From JBEKDJ01 sp050014415 (GTDB taxonomy: Bacteria; Desulfobacterota; BSN033; UBA1163), in the NCBI GenBank assembly GCA_050014415.1, contig JBEKDJ010000055.1, forward strand, positions 1-19,968: a stretch of DNA of 19,968 bases, given 5' to 3'. Below, in pieces: positions 13,326 to 19,968 of the stretch. Under the pieces are notes generated by a model. It worked only from the letters and a program-made list of their open reading frames with translations. It was not told the DNA's origin and ran no database searches. Each line of letters begins with the position of its first letter. Positions within the stretch are counted from its first letter, which is position 1. The position numbers and the translations under genes were made by a program.

Positions 13326-13531
13326 GGTGGTTGTTATCATTTAGCCCCCTTTCACGGTCTTCAGCGTCTTTCATCCCCATTTCGTCGGGAGAAGGGCAGA
13401 AGATCTGTCAAAAAGATTGAATCTTGAAAGAGGCAGTATTCTGCATTGAAGAGGCATCACAGAGACAGGTAAAGGAGAAGATACAAGATCGAGCAGATGA
13501 AGGAGTTCCGCAGACCAGAACCCAAGAGAGC
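13326..13531. other. gap without a recognisable gene
   Basis: The whole gene-free stretch runs from 13326 to the ArsR start at 13700. Up to 13531 no supported gene, RNA or repeat is visible. One phase reads coding-like residues at about 13449-13546 (EEASQRQVKEKIQDRADEG), but it has no start and ends at a TAA; it may be another degraded piece. From 13532 the stretch holds the promoter and candidate operator of the ArsR gene. Confidence 0.4.
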
Positions 13532-13560
13532 TTGACAAGTACGTTTTAAGATCTTAGAGT
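13532..13560 (+). promoter_or_regulatory. sigma-70 promoter for the ArsR-family gene
   Basis: TTGACA at 13532-13537 is a perfect -35 box. TAGAGT at 13555-13560 matches 4 of 6 positions of the -10 consensus, with a 17-base spacer. The ArsR gene starts at 13700, leaving a leader of about 130 bases. No other promoter of similar quality is visible between here and the regulator. Confidence 0.6.
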
Positions 13561-13567
13561 TTAGAAC

Positions 13568-13592
13568 GTTTGAAACTAATAAACTTATAAAC
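13568..13592. promoter_or_regulatory. candidate ArsR-type operator
   Basis: An AT-rich imperfect dyad, GTTTGAAA (13568-13575) against TTATAAAC (13585-13592), lies just downstream of the -10 box, where a repressor would block transcription. ArsR-family proteins typically bind such imperfect 12-2-12-like dyads at their own promoters. Assignment is by position and shape only. Confidence 0.4.
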
Positions 13593-13699
13593 AAATGAGA
13601 GAACAAATGATGAGGTCGCTCTTGACTGGGGTGGGTTGAGACGCGGGTGTTGTGTTGAGGCATGCCCCGATTTCTAAGGGGAGATCGAAAGGAGGATGA

Positions 13700-14026
13700 A
13701 TGGAACAGATATATGAACTCCATGCCGACCTTTGTAAGGTTTTCTCCAATGCCGTACGACTTGAGATCATCAATACACTGAAAGACAAAGAGATGTCGGC
13801 GAGGGAGTTGATCGAGAGGATTGGCCTTAGTAAAGCCAACCTCTCCCAGCACATGAGCGTATTGAAATTGAAGGGAGTAATTCTAACCAGGCGAGAGGGG
13901 GTTAATATCTATTATCGTATCGCAAATCCTAAGATCATTCAGGCCTGCCAATTGATAAGAGAGGTTCTCTTAGAGCAGTTTCAGGAAAAAGGAAGGATGG
14001 TCTCGAGTCTTAGGCGAATTAAATAA
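13700..14026 (+). CDS. ArsR/SmtB-family transcriptional regulator
   Basis: A 108-residue winged-helix protein. FSNAVRLEIINTLKDKEMSA (15-34) and LSKANLSQHMSVLKLKGVI (43-61) are the recognition region of ArsR-family repressors, and REGVNIYYRI is the wing. The classical metal motif CVC is absent. Two cysteines, Cys12 and Cys83, are present; in sulfide- or persulfide-sensing relatives a pair of cysteines forms a tetrasulfide bridge, so sulfur sensing is possible here but unproven. A GGAGG (13691-13695) sets the ATG. It probably represses itself and may control the rhodanese and PsrABC-type genes downstream, which fits their shared sulfur theme. Confidence 0.87.
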   Translation: MEQIYELHADLCKVFSNAVRLEIINTLKDKEMSARELIERIGLSKANLSQHMSVLKLKGVILTRREGVNIYYRIANPKIIQACQLIREVLLEQFQEKGRMVSSLRRIK

Positions 14027-14202
14027 GACTTTCATCTGATCCAAGGCGCTTGGCAAAGCAAATCTCCTAATTGAAATGTCTGTCCATGTGGTGATGATAT
14101 CAGAATATGATAATTTGATGTTGCGTATGGTCGGCGATGTTATCCCTCTGGTTACACAGCCAACGATTGGCTATTTGAAAAAGAGGAATTGGGAGCCTGG
14201 CA

Positions 14203-14436
14203 GTGATACTGTTCGCTGGAGATTTCATGGTGCCCTAGAGAGTTGCTGGATGGTCGTCAATTAATGAAGCAGACCCCAAAACTCATCTCGATCCCCATGA
14301 GCGTTGATGGGATGAGTTATCGAAACAAGAGGCAATGGAAGCTGGAATTCACAGTTATCTCGGAAAGCCGTTCGACTTTAGGCGGCTTCAACAAGCAGTC
14401 GGAGGAGGGAATCCATCATTAGATGAAAGGAGGTGA
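14203..14436 (+). pseudogene. degenerate response-regulator receiver domain
   Basis: Three pieces in shifting phases follow the order of a CheY-like receiver domain. Phase 1 gives AVILFAGDFMVP, like the phospho-acceptor loop, ending at TAG 14236-14238. Phase 2 gives ELLDGRQLMKQTPKLISIP (from 14240). Phase 1 resumes with KQEAMEAGIHSYLGKPFDF and RRLQQAV, matching the conserved 'EA.EAGA..YL.KPF' end with its lysine, and stops at TGA 14434-14436. At least two indels are needed to join them. The start is missing or unrecognisable. The preceding 14027-14202 shows no supported gene. Sequencing error is an alternative to decay. Confidence 0.55.
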
Positions 14437-14443
14437 AGAAGAG

Positions 14444-14899
14444 ATGAAGAGAAGAATGTTCGTTTGGATGCTGTCGTTTGTGGTTGTTTTTTCGATACTC
14501 AGTCTGGCACTGGCTCAGGAGACCAAACCTGTTGGTCCTCCGCCTATCGTTCAAGAAATGGTGGCCAAAGCAAAGGCTGCGATCAAAATTGTCTCGGCAG
14601 AGGAGGTGAAGGCAGCCATTGACAAGAAGGAAAAGGCTGTCATTCTGGATGTCAGGGATCCAAATGAATACACAGCAGGTCATCTTCCCGGAGCAATCAA
14701 TGTCTCCAGGGGGACATTGGAGTTTGGAATCTGGAGTAAGGTCCCAGATCAAAACGCTAAAATCTATGTCTACTGCAGATCCGGTGGCCGCGCTGCTTTG
14801 GCAACCAAGACCTTGCAAGATCTGGGCTATAAGAATGCGGTGTTGATGGATGCCAAATATGAGGATTGGATTAAAAAAGATTATCCTGTAGAGAGATAA
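14444..14899 (+). CDS. periplasmic rhodanese (sulfurtransferase)
   Basis: A 151-residue single-domain rhodanese that moves sulfane sulfur via a cysteine persulfide. Residues 1-24 are a Sec signal peptide (MKRRMF, hydrophobic core, LALA then QE), so the protein is exported. VILDVRDPNEYTAGHLPGAI (67-86) is the family's first conserved block, and CRSGGR (111-116) is the active-site loop with catalytic Cys111. ATG 14444 is chosen over ATG 14423 because AAAGGAGGTGA (14426-14436) is a near-perfect ribosome-binding site for it. The strong terminator just after it makes the gene end its own transcript. Next to a PsrABC-type operon, it could act like the Sud protein that carries polysulfide sulfur to the reductase; this is inference. 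Confidence 0.9.
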   Translation: MKRRMFVWMLSFVVVFSILSLALAQETKPVGPPPIVQEMVAKAKAAIKIVSAEEVKAAIDKKEKAVILDVRDPNEYTAGHLPGAINVSRGTLEFGIWSKVPDQNAKIYVYCRSGGRAALATKTLQDLGYKNAVLMDAKYEDWIKKDYPVER

Positions 14900-14909
14900 C
14901 TGGATAGGT

Positions 14910-14947
14910 AGGTGGGCATCTAAGAAATTTTGGATGCCCATCTTTTT
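14910..14947 (+). terminator. strong intrinsic terminator after the rhodanese gene
   Basis: TGGGCATC (14913-14920) and GATGCCCA (14933-14940) form a perfect 8-bp stem that extends three more pairs outward including one G-U, with a 12-base loop. It is followed directly by TCTTTTT. This should separate the rhodanese transcript from the Psr operon, which then needs its own promoter or readthrough. Confidence 0.85.
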
Positions 14948-14993
14948 GGATATACATTCTCATGACGCAACTCATTGAAAATTAATAGTAGGA

Positions 14994-17186
14994 ATGGATC
15001 TCAATCATTTGAAGCTAACGAGACGGGGATTTCTAAAAGTAACGGGAGCGACCGCAGGGACGCTTACTTTGAGTCACGACCTTCTCGACTTCAAGCATTG
15101 GGCTCATGCAAGCACAGAGGCTCCTGTAACACGAATCCCAACCTTCTGCAACGGGTGCGGCAACCGCTGTAGCATATTCGCTTCTGTTAAGAATGGAAGG
15201 CTATGGAAGATTGAAGGGAATCCTGAAGCAAATGGCAATCTTGGAGTGATTTGTCCCAAAGGGCATGGCTATCTTCATGATTTGTATAGTCCTCATCGAT
15301 TGAAAGGGCCGCTAAAGAGGGTGGGAGATCGTTTTGAACCCATCTCCTGGGAGCAGGCCTATGGAGAAATCTCTCAGAAGATCAATTTGATTCTCATGGA
15401 TTCTGGTCCCCAGAGCGTCTTCTGGGTTAATTATCCTCAATCGAATCACATGTATGCATTGAGGTTGACGCATGCCCTTGGGAGTCCCAATTACTTCACT
15501 CATGGGTCAACGTGTTATACGGCAAGGAATGCCGGGTGGGTAACCACGGTAGGAGAGTTACCCTCTAACGATCTTTCTAATTCTCGGTATATTATCATCG
15601 TCGGTCGTAATCCGGCAGGTGGGATCGACCTTGGGGAGGTGAAGAAGATTGTCGAGGCCAAGGAGAAAGGGGCAAAGCTCATAGTGGTCGATCCGAGGCA
15701 CAGTGAGACCGCCATCCTCGGAGATGAATGGCTTCCGATTAAACCCGGGACCGATTTGGCATTCTTTCTGGCAATGATTCATGTGATGGTTAAAGAGGAG
15801 TTATACGACAAAGAATTTGTCAAAGAAAAGACCGTAGGATTCCAGCAATTGGACGATGAGATCGTCAATTATCCTCCGGAATGGGCACAGAAGGTTTGTG
15901 AAATACCAGCGAAGACGATCATCCGAATCACTCGAGAGATCGCTCAAGCCAAACCCAAAGCTCTCCTTCATCGGGGATATCACGGAGCCTTGGGTTCTCA
16001 GTATCTCAACAGTTTTCAGACCGCTCGTGCACTGGCCATTTCCAACAGCCTTTTGGGTAATATCAACCGGGAAGGTGGAATCTACTTTCCCAAATCAGCT
16101 CAATTAGGAGAGCTTCAACCCAAACATCCTGCACCTGAACTTCCCAAAATCGGAAAATCAGATGGGACGGGGATGCCTGGAAGATATCCTTTAGGTAGCG
16201 ATGGTGATGGGATTACACATGCCATCCCGGAACTGGCCCTCAGAGGCGAACTAAAAGCAGGATTTGTTTACCACAATAACCCCCTTCGGACCAATCCGAA
16301 TCCAAAAAGAGTGATTGCGGGTTATAAGAAACTTGATCTATTAGTCGTCATTGACACTGTTCTCTCTGAAACGGCATCCATAGCTCACTATATTCTTCCA
16401 GAATCCTTCTATTTGGAGCGAGATGAAGCTGTAGATACGAAACACAGTGGAAAGCAGGCCCAGGTCAGCATCCAACAACAAGTGGTTGAGCCGATGTTTG
16501 ACACTCGACCAGGGACTCAGATCGTCATTGAGCTGGCAAGACATCTGGGTGTCGGAAGATACTTTAACTTCGACCTTGACGAGGCTAACCGTCTCAGACT
16601 TCAACCCTTTGGGGTTCCGCTGGAGGAACTAAAGAAGAAGGGTGTCCTTTTTGTAGGAGATAAGTGGAAGGAAGGTTTCAGCAAGCTAGAAACTCCTTCA
16701 GGGAAGGTGGAGATCCACTCGAGCACTTTGCAGAAACTCGGTTTTCCTTCGATCCCTCGTTGGCAAGAACCCTTGGTTTCTCCTGACTCCAAAGACCCCT
16801 CTTCTTTCCGATTACTCCATGGGAAACAGGCGATTCATACGCATTCGATGACAGCCAATCAGCCTTATCTCATGGCAATCAGCCGGCGCTATGACTTAAT
16901 CCGATTGTGGATGAACCAAGGAAGAGGAAGACGTTTGGGACTGAAGGATGGAGATTGGGTTCAGGTCAAGTCAATGGTTGGAGAAGGCAGGATTCGAGTC
17001 CGGTTGACCGAAGGGCTTCACCCCTCCTGTGTATGGCTGCCGAGCGGATACGGAATCTTCTCGAAGCATTTGAGGACAGCCTTCGATATGGGATTGTCGT
17101 ATAACGATTTTCTTCCCACCCTCTTCGATCCCACCGTCGGACATGCGATGTCCTCGGAGGTAATCGTTCAGGTGAGGAAAGCCTAA
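14994..17186 (+). CDS. Tat-exported molybdopterin oxidoreductase, polysulfide/thiosulfate reductase-like catalytic subunit
   Basis: A 730-residue catalytic subunit of a PsrA/PhsA-type enzyme. The N-terminus has a twin-arginine signal (LTRRGFLKVTGATAG, RR at 10-11), so it folds with cofactor and is exported to the periplasm. Cys52, Cys55, Cys59 and Cys87 (CNGCGNRC and CPKG) bind a [4Fe-4S] cluster. GSTCYTARNAGW puts Cys174 at the Mo/W ligand position. The downstream order of ferredoxin subunit, TorD-like chaperone and NrfD-type anchor supports a quinol-linked respiratory complex. The exact substrate (polysulfide, thiosulfate, sulfur, or another oxyanion such as arsenate or tetrathionate) cannot be told from sequence alone. 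The ribosome-binding site before ATG 14994 is weak. Confidence 0.9.
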   Translation: MDLNHLKLTRRGFLKVTGATAGTLTLSHDLLDFKHWAHASTEAPVTRIPTFCNGCGNRCSIFASVKNGRLWKIEGNPEANGNLGVICPKGHGYLHDLYSPHRLKGPLKRVGDRFEPISWEQAYGEISQKINLILMDSGPQSVFWVNYPQSNHMYALRLTHALGSPNYFTHGSTCYTARNAGWVTTVGELPSNDLSNSRYIIIVGRNPAGGIDLGEVKKIVEAKEKGAKLIVVDPRHSETAILGDEWLPIKPGTDLAFFLAMIHVMVKEELYDKEFVKEKTVGFQQLDDEIVNYPPEWAQKVCEIPAKTIIRITREIAQAKPKALLHRGYHGALGSQYLNSFQTARALAISNSLLGNINREGGIYFPKSAQLGELQPKHPAPELPKIGKSDGTGMPGRYPLGSDGDGITHAIPELALRGELKAGFVYHNNPLRTNPNPKRVIAGYKKLDLLVVIDTVLSETASIAHYILPESFYLERDEAVDTKHSGKQAQVSIQQQVVEPMFDTRPGTQIVIELARHLGVGRYFNFDLDEANRLRLQPFGVPLEELKKKGVLFVGDKWKEGFSKLETPSGKVEIHSSTLQKLGFPSIPRWQEPLVSPDSKDPSSFRLLHGKQAIHTHSMTANQPYLMAISRRYDLIRLWMNQGRGRRLGLKDGDWVQVKSMVGEGRIRVRLTEGLHPSCVWLPSGYGIFSKHLRTAFDMGLSYNDFLPTLFDPTVGHAMSSEVIVQVRKA

Positions 17187-17254
17187 AAAGTCCGGAGTTC
17201 GAAGAACAGGCATTAAGTCTGTCATCTGAAATCTGTTATGGGGAGTTGCGAGCG

Positions 17255-17794
17255 ATGGCTCGATATGGAATGGCGATTGATGAAACGAAATGCGTGGGAT
17301 GTCATGCTTGTCGAGTGGCTTGTCAGAACCAGAATCATCTCTTAGAGAAAGAGGCGTATAACTATCTTGAGGAGCGTGAATATGGGGTTTTCCCAAATTA
17401 TACCCGTGAGTTCTTACCCGTTCAATGTCAACACTGCGATAATCCTCCTTGTGTGAAAGTCTGTCCCACCGGAGCCTCCTACAAGAGAAAGGATGGCGTG
17501 GTTCTAGTGAATAAGGATAGATGCATCGGCTGTAAGTATTGCATTGCTGCCTGTCCTTATAATGTCAGGATCATCAATAAAGAGGGTTATATCGAAAAAT
17601 GTCGGTTCTGTATCGAATTTGTTGAGCAAGGTGGGAAACCGGCCTGTATGACCACCTGTATGACAGGGGTGAGAATGTTTGGTGACCTCGACGATCCGAA
17701 TAGCGAGATTTCTCAGTTCATCATAAAAAACAAACTAAGGCAATTTAAGGCCGAATTGAACACAAAGCCAAGGGTCTATTATAAGAAGGCGTAA
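17255..17794 (+). CDS. PsrB-type four-cluster ferredoxin subunit
   Basis: A 179-residue electron-transfer subunit. Cysteine groups CVGCHACRVAC (13-23), CQHCDNPPCVKVCP, CIGCKYCIAACP and CRFCIEFVEQGGKPACMTTC supply ligands for four [4Fe-4S] clusters that link the membrane quinol site to the Mo subunit. ATG 17255 is preferred over TTG 17246 because GGGGAG (17240-17245) is 9 bases upstream and the protein then begins MARYGMAIDETKC like its family. It has no signal of its own; partners of this type are exported together with the Tat-bearing subunit. The chaperone gene starts 1 base after its stop. Confidence 0.93.
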   Translation: MARYGMAIDETKCVGCHACRVACQNQNHLLEKEAYNYLEEREYGVFPNYTREFLPVQCQHCDNPPCVKVCPTGASYKRKDGVVLVNKDRCIGCKYCIAACPYNVRIINKEGYIEKCRFCIEFVEQGGKPACMTTCMTGVRMFGDLDDPNSEISQFIIKNKLRQFKAELNTKPRVYYKKA

Positions 17795-17795
17795 G

Positions 17796-18428
17796 ATGAC
17801 CGCTCAGGAAAGGGGATTTTTCTGTCAGTTATTGGCCTCTCTTTTTTATTCCCCGGATCAGGAATTAGCCAAACAGATACAAGAAAGAAGGCTGTACTCC
17901 TTTTTTGACAAGTATATTCAATCCTGGGGAGAGGAAGAAGGTTTCCTGAAGGGATTTCTCATGGAAGAGGAGTCTGAAAATCTTCTGAGGGATTTAGAAA
18001 ACGAATATGCCCGTCTCTTTTCAGGATCTAGCCAGGAAAGCATCTCTTTGGTTGAGTCGTTTCACAAGCTCTGGACCAACGACCCTCAATGCTCTCTCCC
18101 TTTTGCCTCCGAGAAGGGTCTCCTCATGGGGGACTCTGCGATCCATCTGTTGGAGATTTATCGTGAGTGCAGCCTAGAGATCTCTGTGGAGTTCAAATGG
18201 TGTCCCGATCACATTGTGGTGGAACTGGAATTCTTGTCTTATCTTTATGAGCGGGCGACCGATATTGAAATTAAGAAGTTTATCGAGAACCACCTGGATT
18301 GGATTCCTTTTCTTGAAGAAGAACTTAAACGGTTTCATCCTCATCCTTTTTACCTGAGTCTATTAGGGGTTCTTAGTCTCTTCCTCAATGTGGAGAAAAG
18401 AAGATTGGAGATTGGGAACAATGGATAG
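17796..18428 (+). CDS. TorD/DmsD-like redox enzyme maturation chaperone
   Basis: A 210-residue, mostly helical protein. LENEYARLFSG (67-77), SLVESFHKLW (84-93) and CPDHIVVELEFLSYL (136-150) are the conserved blocks of the TorD family, including the 'Y.RLF', 'ES' and 'PDH...EL.FL' motifs. Such chaperones bind the Tat signal of a molybdopterin subunit and hold it back until the cofactor is inserted. The client is most likely the subunit encoded at 14994. It begins 1 base after the ferredoxin subunit stop, implying translational coupling, and its end overlaps the lipoprotein start by 8 bases. Confidence 0.85.
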   Translation: MTAQERGFFCQLLASLFYSPDQELAKQIQERRLYSFFDKYIQSWGEEEGFLKGFLMEEESENLLRDLENEYARLFSGSSQESISLVESFHKLWTNDPQCSLPFASEKGLLMGDSAIHLLEIYRECSLEISVEFKWCPDHIVVELEFLSYLYERATDIEIKKFIENHLDWIPFLEEELKRFHPHPFYLSLLGVLSLFLNVEKRRLEIGNNG

Positions 18429-18678
18429 GAGAGCATTCATTGAGAGGTTTCTCTCTGTTTTTGCTTTAGGAAGTATCCTTCTATTAGGAGGCTGCGAAAA
18501 AGGCGAGAAGCCCTCAGGGTTTGGGAACGAGGAAAGACTATGGCAACTGGCAAACGGGCAGGAGAAATTAGAGGAGCCGATTGAACTGGCTTATGCCAAA
18601 AAGACTCCTGCACTGTATCGGGATGCCTCAATGGGGAAGACAGATCCTTCATTCGTTCCAAAAGTCAGCGGTGGCTGA
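18421..18678 (+). CDS. small twin-arginine-like lipoprotein in the Psr operon
   Basis: An 85-residue protein I cannot assign to a family. The N-terminus MDRRAFIERFLSVFALG resembles a Tat signal and leads to a lipobox LLGGC with Cys25 as the likely lipidated residue. The mature part is about 60 residues, polar, with no cysteine or histidine motif. The start is set by overlap with the end of the chaperone gene (ATGGATAG). Its place between chaperone and membrane subunit suggests an accessory role at the periplasmic face of the reductase. It could also be a remnant of a longer protein, since nothing resembles a folded domain. Confidence 0.65.
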   Translation: MDRRAFIERFLSVFALGSILLLGGCEKGEKPSGFGNEERLWQLANGQEKLEEPIELAYAKKTPALYRDASMGKTDPSFVPKVSGG

Positions 18679-18688
18679 AGCTAAAAAG

Positions 18689-18707
18689 GATTCGTCGGAG
18701 ACGAATC
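18689..18707 (+). other. perfect hairpin within the Psr operon
   Basis: GATTCGTC-GGA-GACGAATC is a perfect 8-bp stem with a three-base loop in the 56-base gap between the lipoprotein and NrfD-type genes. No T-run follows, so it is not a classical terminator. It could be an mRNA stability or processing element that adjusts expression of the membrane subunit. Confidence 0.5.
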
Positions 18708-18734
18708 ATCAGAGGAATCTTTGGAGAATAAGAT

Positions 18735-19724
18735 ATGGAAGGGCAGATACACATTCACTGGAATTGGATTGTAGCCATCGACCTCTTTGCTGCAGGATTG
18801 AGCGCCGGAGCCTTTATCATATCAGCCACCGCCTATTTTCTAGGAAGGGAAAGGTACGAGACCATCACCCGCATAGGAGCCTATATTGCCCCCTTTCCAG
18901 TGATCGTCGGAATCCTTGCCCTCATTTACGATCTTGAGAGGCCCCATCTTTTTTGGAAACTATTTGCTACTTTTCAACCCAATTCAGTCATGTCTCTCGG
19001 GTCCTGGCTCCTTTTATTTTTCTCAATCTTTAGTCTGATGCACTTTTATCTCTGGCTTCCAGAACGATTTGATTATTTGAAGATCATTCCCGCTATTCGA
19101 ACCAATAAATTTCTAAGCCGTTTTCAAGGGGATAATTCTACTAAAATAAGAGGACTGGTGGCTGGATTTGGAATTCCTATTTCTATCGGAGTTGGGATCT
19201 ACACAGGTGTCCTTCTGGGAGCGCTGACGGCAAGACCTTTCTGGAATAATCCCATGCTTCCGATGTTGTTTCTGATCTCTGCCATGATGACGGGATCCGC
19301 TTCGATCTGTTTTGTGGGTTGTTTCATTAAAGGATTTCGGGGAATGACCCGGGAACAGATCAATACTAACAAATTTATGATCCATTCCATTGACTTCACG
19401 CTCATGGTCTTTTCTATCATTGCAACCTTCCTATTCATCCTAGGGCTTTATGTTTCACCGAGAAGTTCGGCAGAGGCTGTCCACCTGATCATGGGCGGTG
19501 AATTCACCCTTCTTTTTTGGGTGCTTGTAGTGGGAGTGGGAATCTTCCTTCCTTTGATCCTCGAGGTCTATGAATTGATTCCCCATTACATCTGGCAGGT
19601 GGAATTGAGAGAGCATAATCCTTGGCTCTCTGGTATCATAACCACTTCTATCCTCATCGGGGGGTTCACTATGCGATATGTCGTGATTTATGCAGGGCAA
19701 ATGGCACAGGTTATTTCTTCTTGA
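18735..19724 (+). CDS. NrfD/PsrC-type membrane subunit
   Basis: A 329-residue integral membrane protein with about eight transmembrane helices (roughly 13-35, 45-65, 85-107, 141-163, 173-198, 218-238, 254-275 and 298-320). The conserved segments DLFAAGLSAGAFI, YDLERPHLFWK and MRYVVIYAGQ mark it as NrfD/PsrC family. Such subunits bind quinol in the membrane and pass electrons to the ferredoxin subunit. It contains no heme-binding pattern. A TGGAG site (18720-18724) precedes ATG 18735. It completes the PsrABC-type operon, and its presence separates this periplasmic system from the soluble one at 4188-8149. Confidence 0.92.
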   Translation: MEGQIHIHWNWIVAIDLFAAGLSAGAFIISATAYFLGRERYETITRIGAYIAPFPVIVGILALIYDLERPHLFWKLFATFQPNSVMSLGSWLLLFFSIFSLMHFYLWLPERFDYLKIIPAIRTNKFLSRFQGDNSTKIRGLVAGFGIPISIGVGIYTGVLLGALTARPFWNNPMLPMLFLISAMMTGSASICFVGCFIKGFRGMTREQINTNKFMIHSIDFTLMVFSIIATFLFILGLYVSPRSSAEAVHLIMGGEFTLLFWVLVVGVGIFLPLILEVYELIPHYIWQVELREHNPWLSGIITTSILIGGFTMRYVVIYAGQMAQVISS

Positions 19725-19842
19725 AAAGGGTTCGTTTCTCGCAAAGGAGTTAAAGAGCCGACAGAGCTTACTGGAAGATGCGTTCGGACTGATGAGATGC
19801 CAAGCTGCTGTCCCACAGGAACCTTCGGCTGCCTCTGCGAAC

Positions 19843-19870
19843 AGAACCCCCTCTGAGTTGAGGTTCTTTC
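19843..19870. terminator. weak candidate terminator between convergent genes
   Basis: AGAACC (19843-19848) and GGTTCT (19862-19867) form a 6-bp stem with a 13-base loop, followed by only TTC. It lies between the NrfD-type gene and a frame coming in on the opposite strand, the position where a bidirectional terminator is expected. The stem is short and could be chance. Confidence 0.25.
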
Positions 19871-19888
19871 ACGCGTTCAGTACGTTTA

Positions 19889-19968
19889 TCAAAACGATCC
19901 ATTATATACGGAGCACAATCTGCTCTTAAGACTCTCTATCTCCCTTCTAAGGTCGTTTGTCTCTTCCA
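19889..19968 (-). CDS. C-terminal end of a coiled-coil protein entering from the right (partial)
   Basis: On the - strand the final 26 codons before a TGA (19889-19891 on +) read EETNDLRREIESLKSRL and then CSVYNGSF. The charged pattern with leucine or isoleucine at heptad spacing looks like a coiled coil, as seen at the edges of sensor or regulator domains. The 5' part lies outside the window, so neither product nor start can be given. The remaining bases 19725-19888 hold no supported gene. Confidence 0.35.
   Translation of the reverse strand, partial: EETNDLRREIESLKSRLCSVYNGSF

Noticed and set aside
14076..14264. 62-codon frame after the ArsR gene
   Set aside because: It lacks a ribosome-binding site and overlaps the receiver-domain remnant, whose conserved blocks are in other phases.
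19690..19929. 79-codon + strand frame at the right end
   Set aside because: It starts inside the NrfD-type gene in another phase, has no family resemblance, and overlaps the opposite-strand frame with coiled-coil character.

Overview
The window reads like chromosomal DNA of an anaerobic, sulfur-metabolising bacterium, most likely a deltaproteobacterial (Desulfobacterota-type) lineage. This rests on gene content: a DUF134 regulator beside a NifX/NifB-type cofactor-binding protein and an FmdB zinc ribbon, an FmdE protein, two molybdopterin enzymes of the thiosulfate/polysulfide reductase type, and a periplasmic rhodanese. It is an inference from families, not a taxonomic assignment. All genes with good support lie on the + strand.

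Region 1 (1-4190) is a metal/cofactor and housekeeping block with decayed pieces. A consensus sigma-70 promoter with an embedded palindrome drives a DUF134 regulator, a NifX-type protein and an FmdB-type zinc ribbon. Next come a 5'-truncated second NifX copy and the tail of a MOSC-domain protein. Intact genes for a metallo-beta-lactamase-fold protein and a lipoate-protein ligase follow, then what looks like a broken methyltransferase start and a doubtful 79-codon frame.

Region 2 (4188-9153) is a tight operon: an FAD/NAD(P)-type oxidoreductase, a molybdopterin catalytic subunit with no export signal, a four-cluster ferredoxin subunit, a small LIM-like zinc protein interrupted by an in-frame TGA, and an FmdE protein with a zinc-ribbon tail. 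Together they suggest a soluble cytoplasmic enzyme that couples a flavoprotein to a molybdenum or tungsten active site. The substrate is unknown.

Region 3 (9154-13690) looks accessory. It begins with a long AT-rich gap and holds a small exported hypothetical protein, a membrane methyltransferase-like protein with a large His-rich extracytoplasmic domain, a ChrA-family transporter, and two small membrane-protein frames in the same phase. Between those two frames lie two near-identical 8-bp hairpins with TGT loops, which resemble the ends of an IS200/IS605-derived palindromic element.

Region 4 (13532-19724) is a sulfur-respiration module. It contains an ArsR-family regulator with a good promoter, a degenerate response-regulator receiver domain, a secreted rhodanese closed by a strong intrinsic terminator, and then a PsrABC-type operon: a Tat-exported molybdopterin subunit, a four-cluster ferredoxin subunit, a TorD-like chaperone, a small lipoprotein and an NrfD-type membrane subunit. 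The likely job is periplasmic reduction of polysulfide, thiosulfate or sulfur with electrons from quinol, with the rhodanese supplying bound sulfane sulfur. The last 80 bases hold the end of a gene entering on the - strand.

An unusual feature is the number of broken reading frames: a truncated NifX, a MOSC tail, a methyltransferase with TAG, a LIM-like protein with TGA, and a frameshifted receiver domain. Either the locus is eroding or the underlying assembly contains errors.
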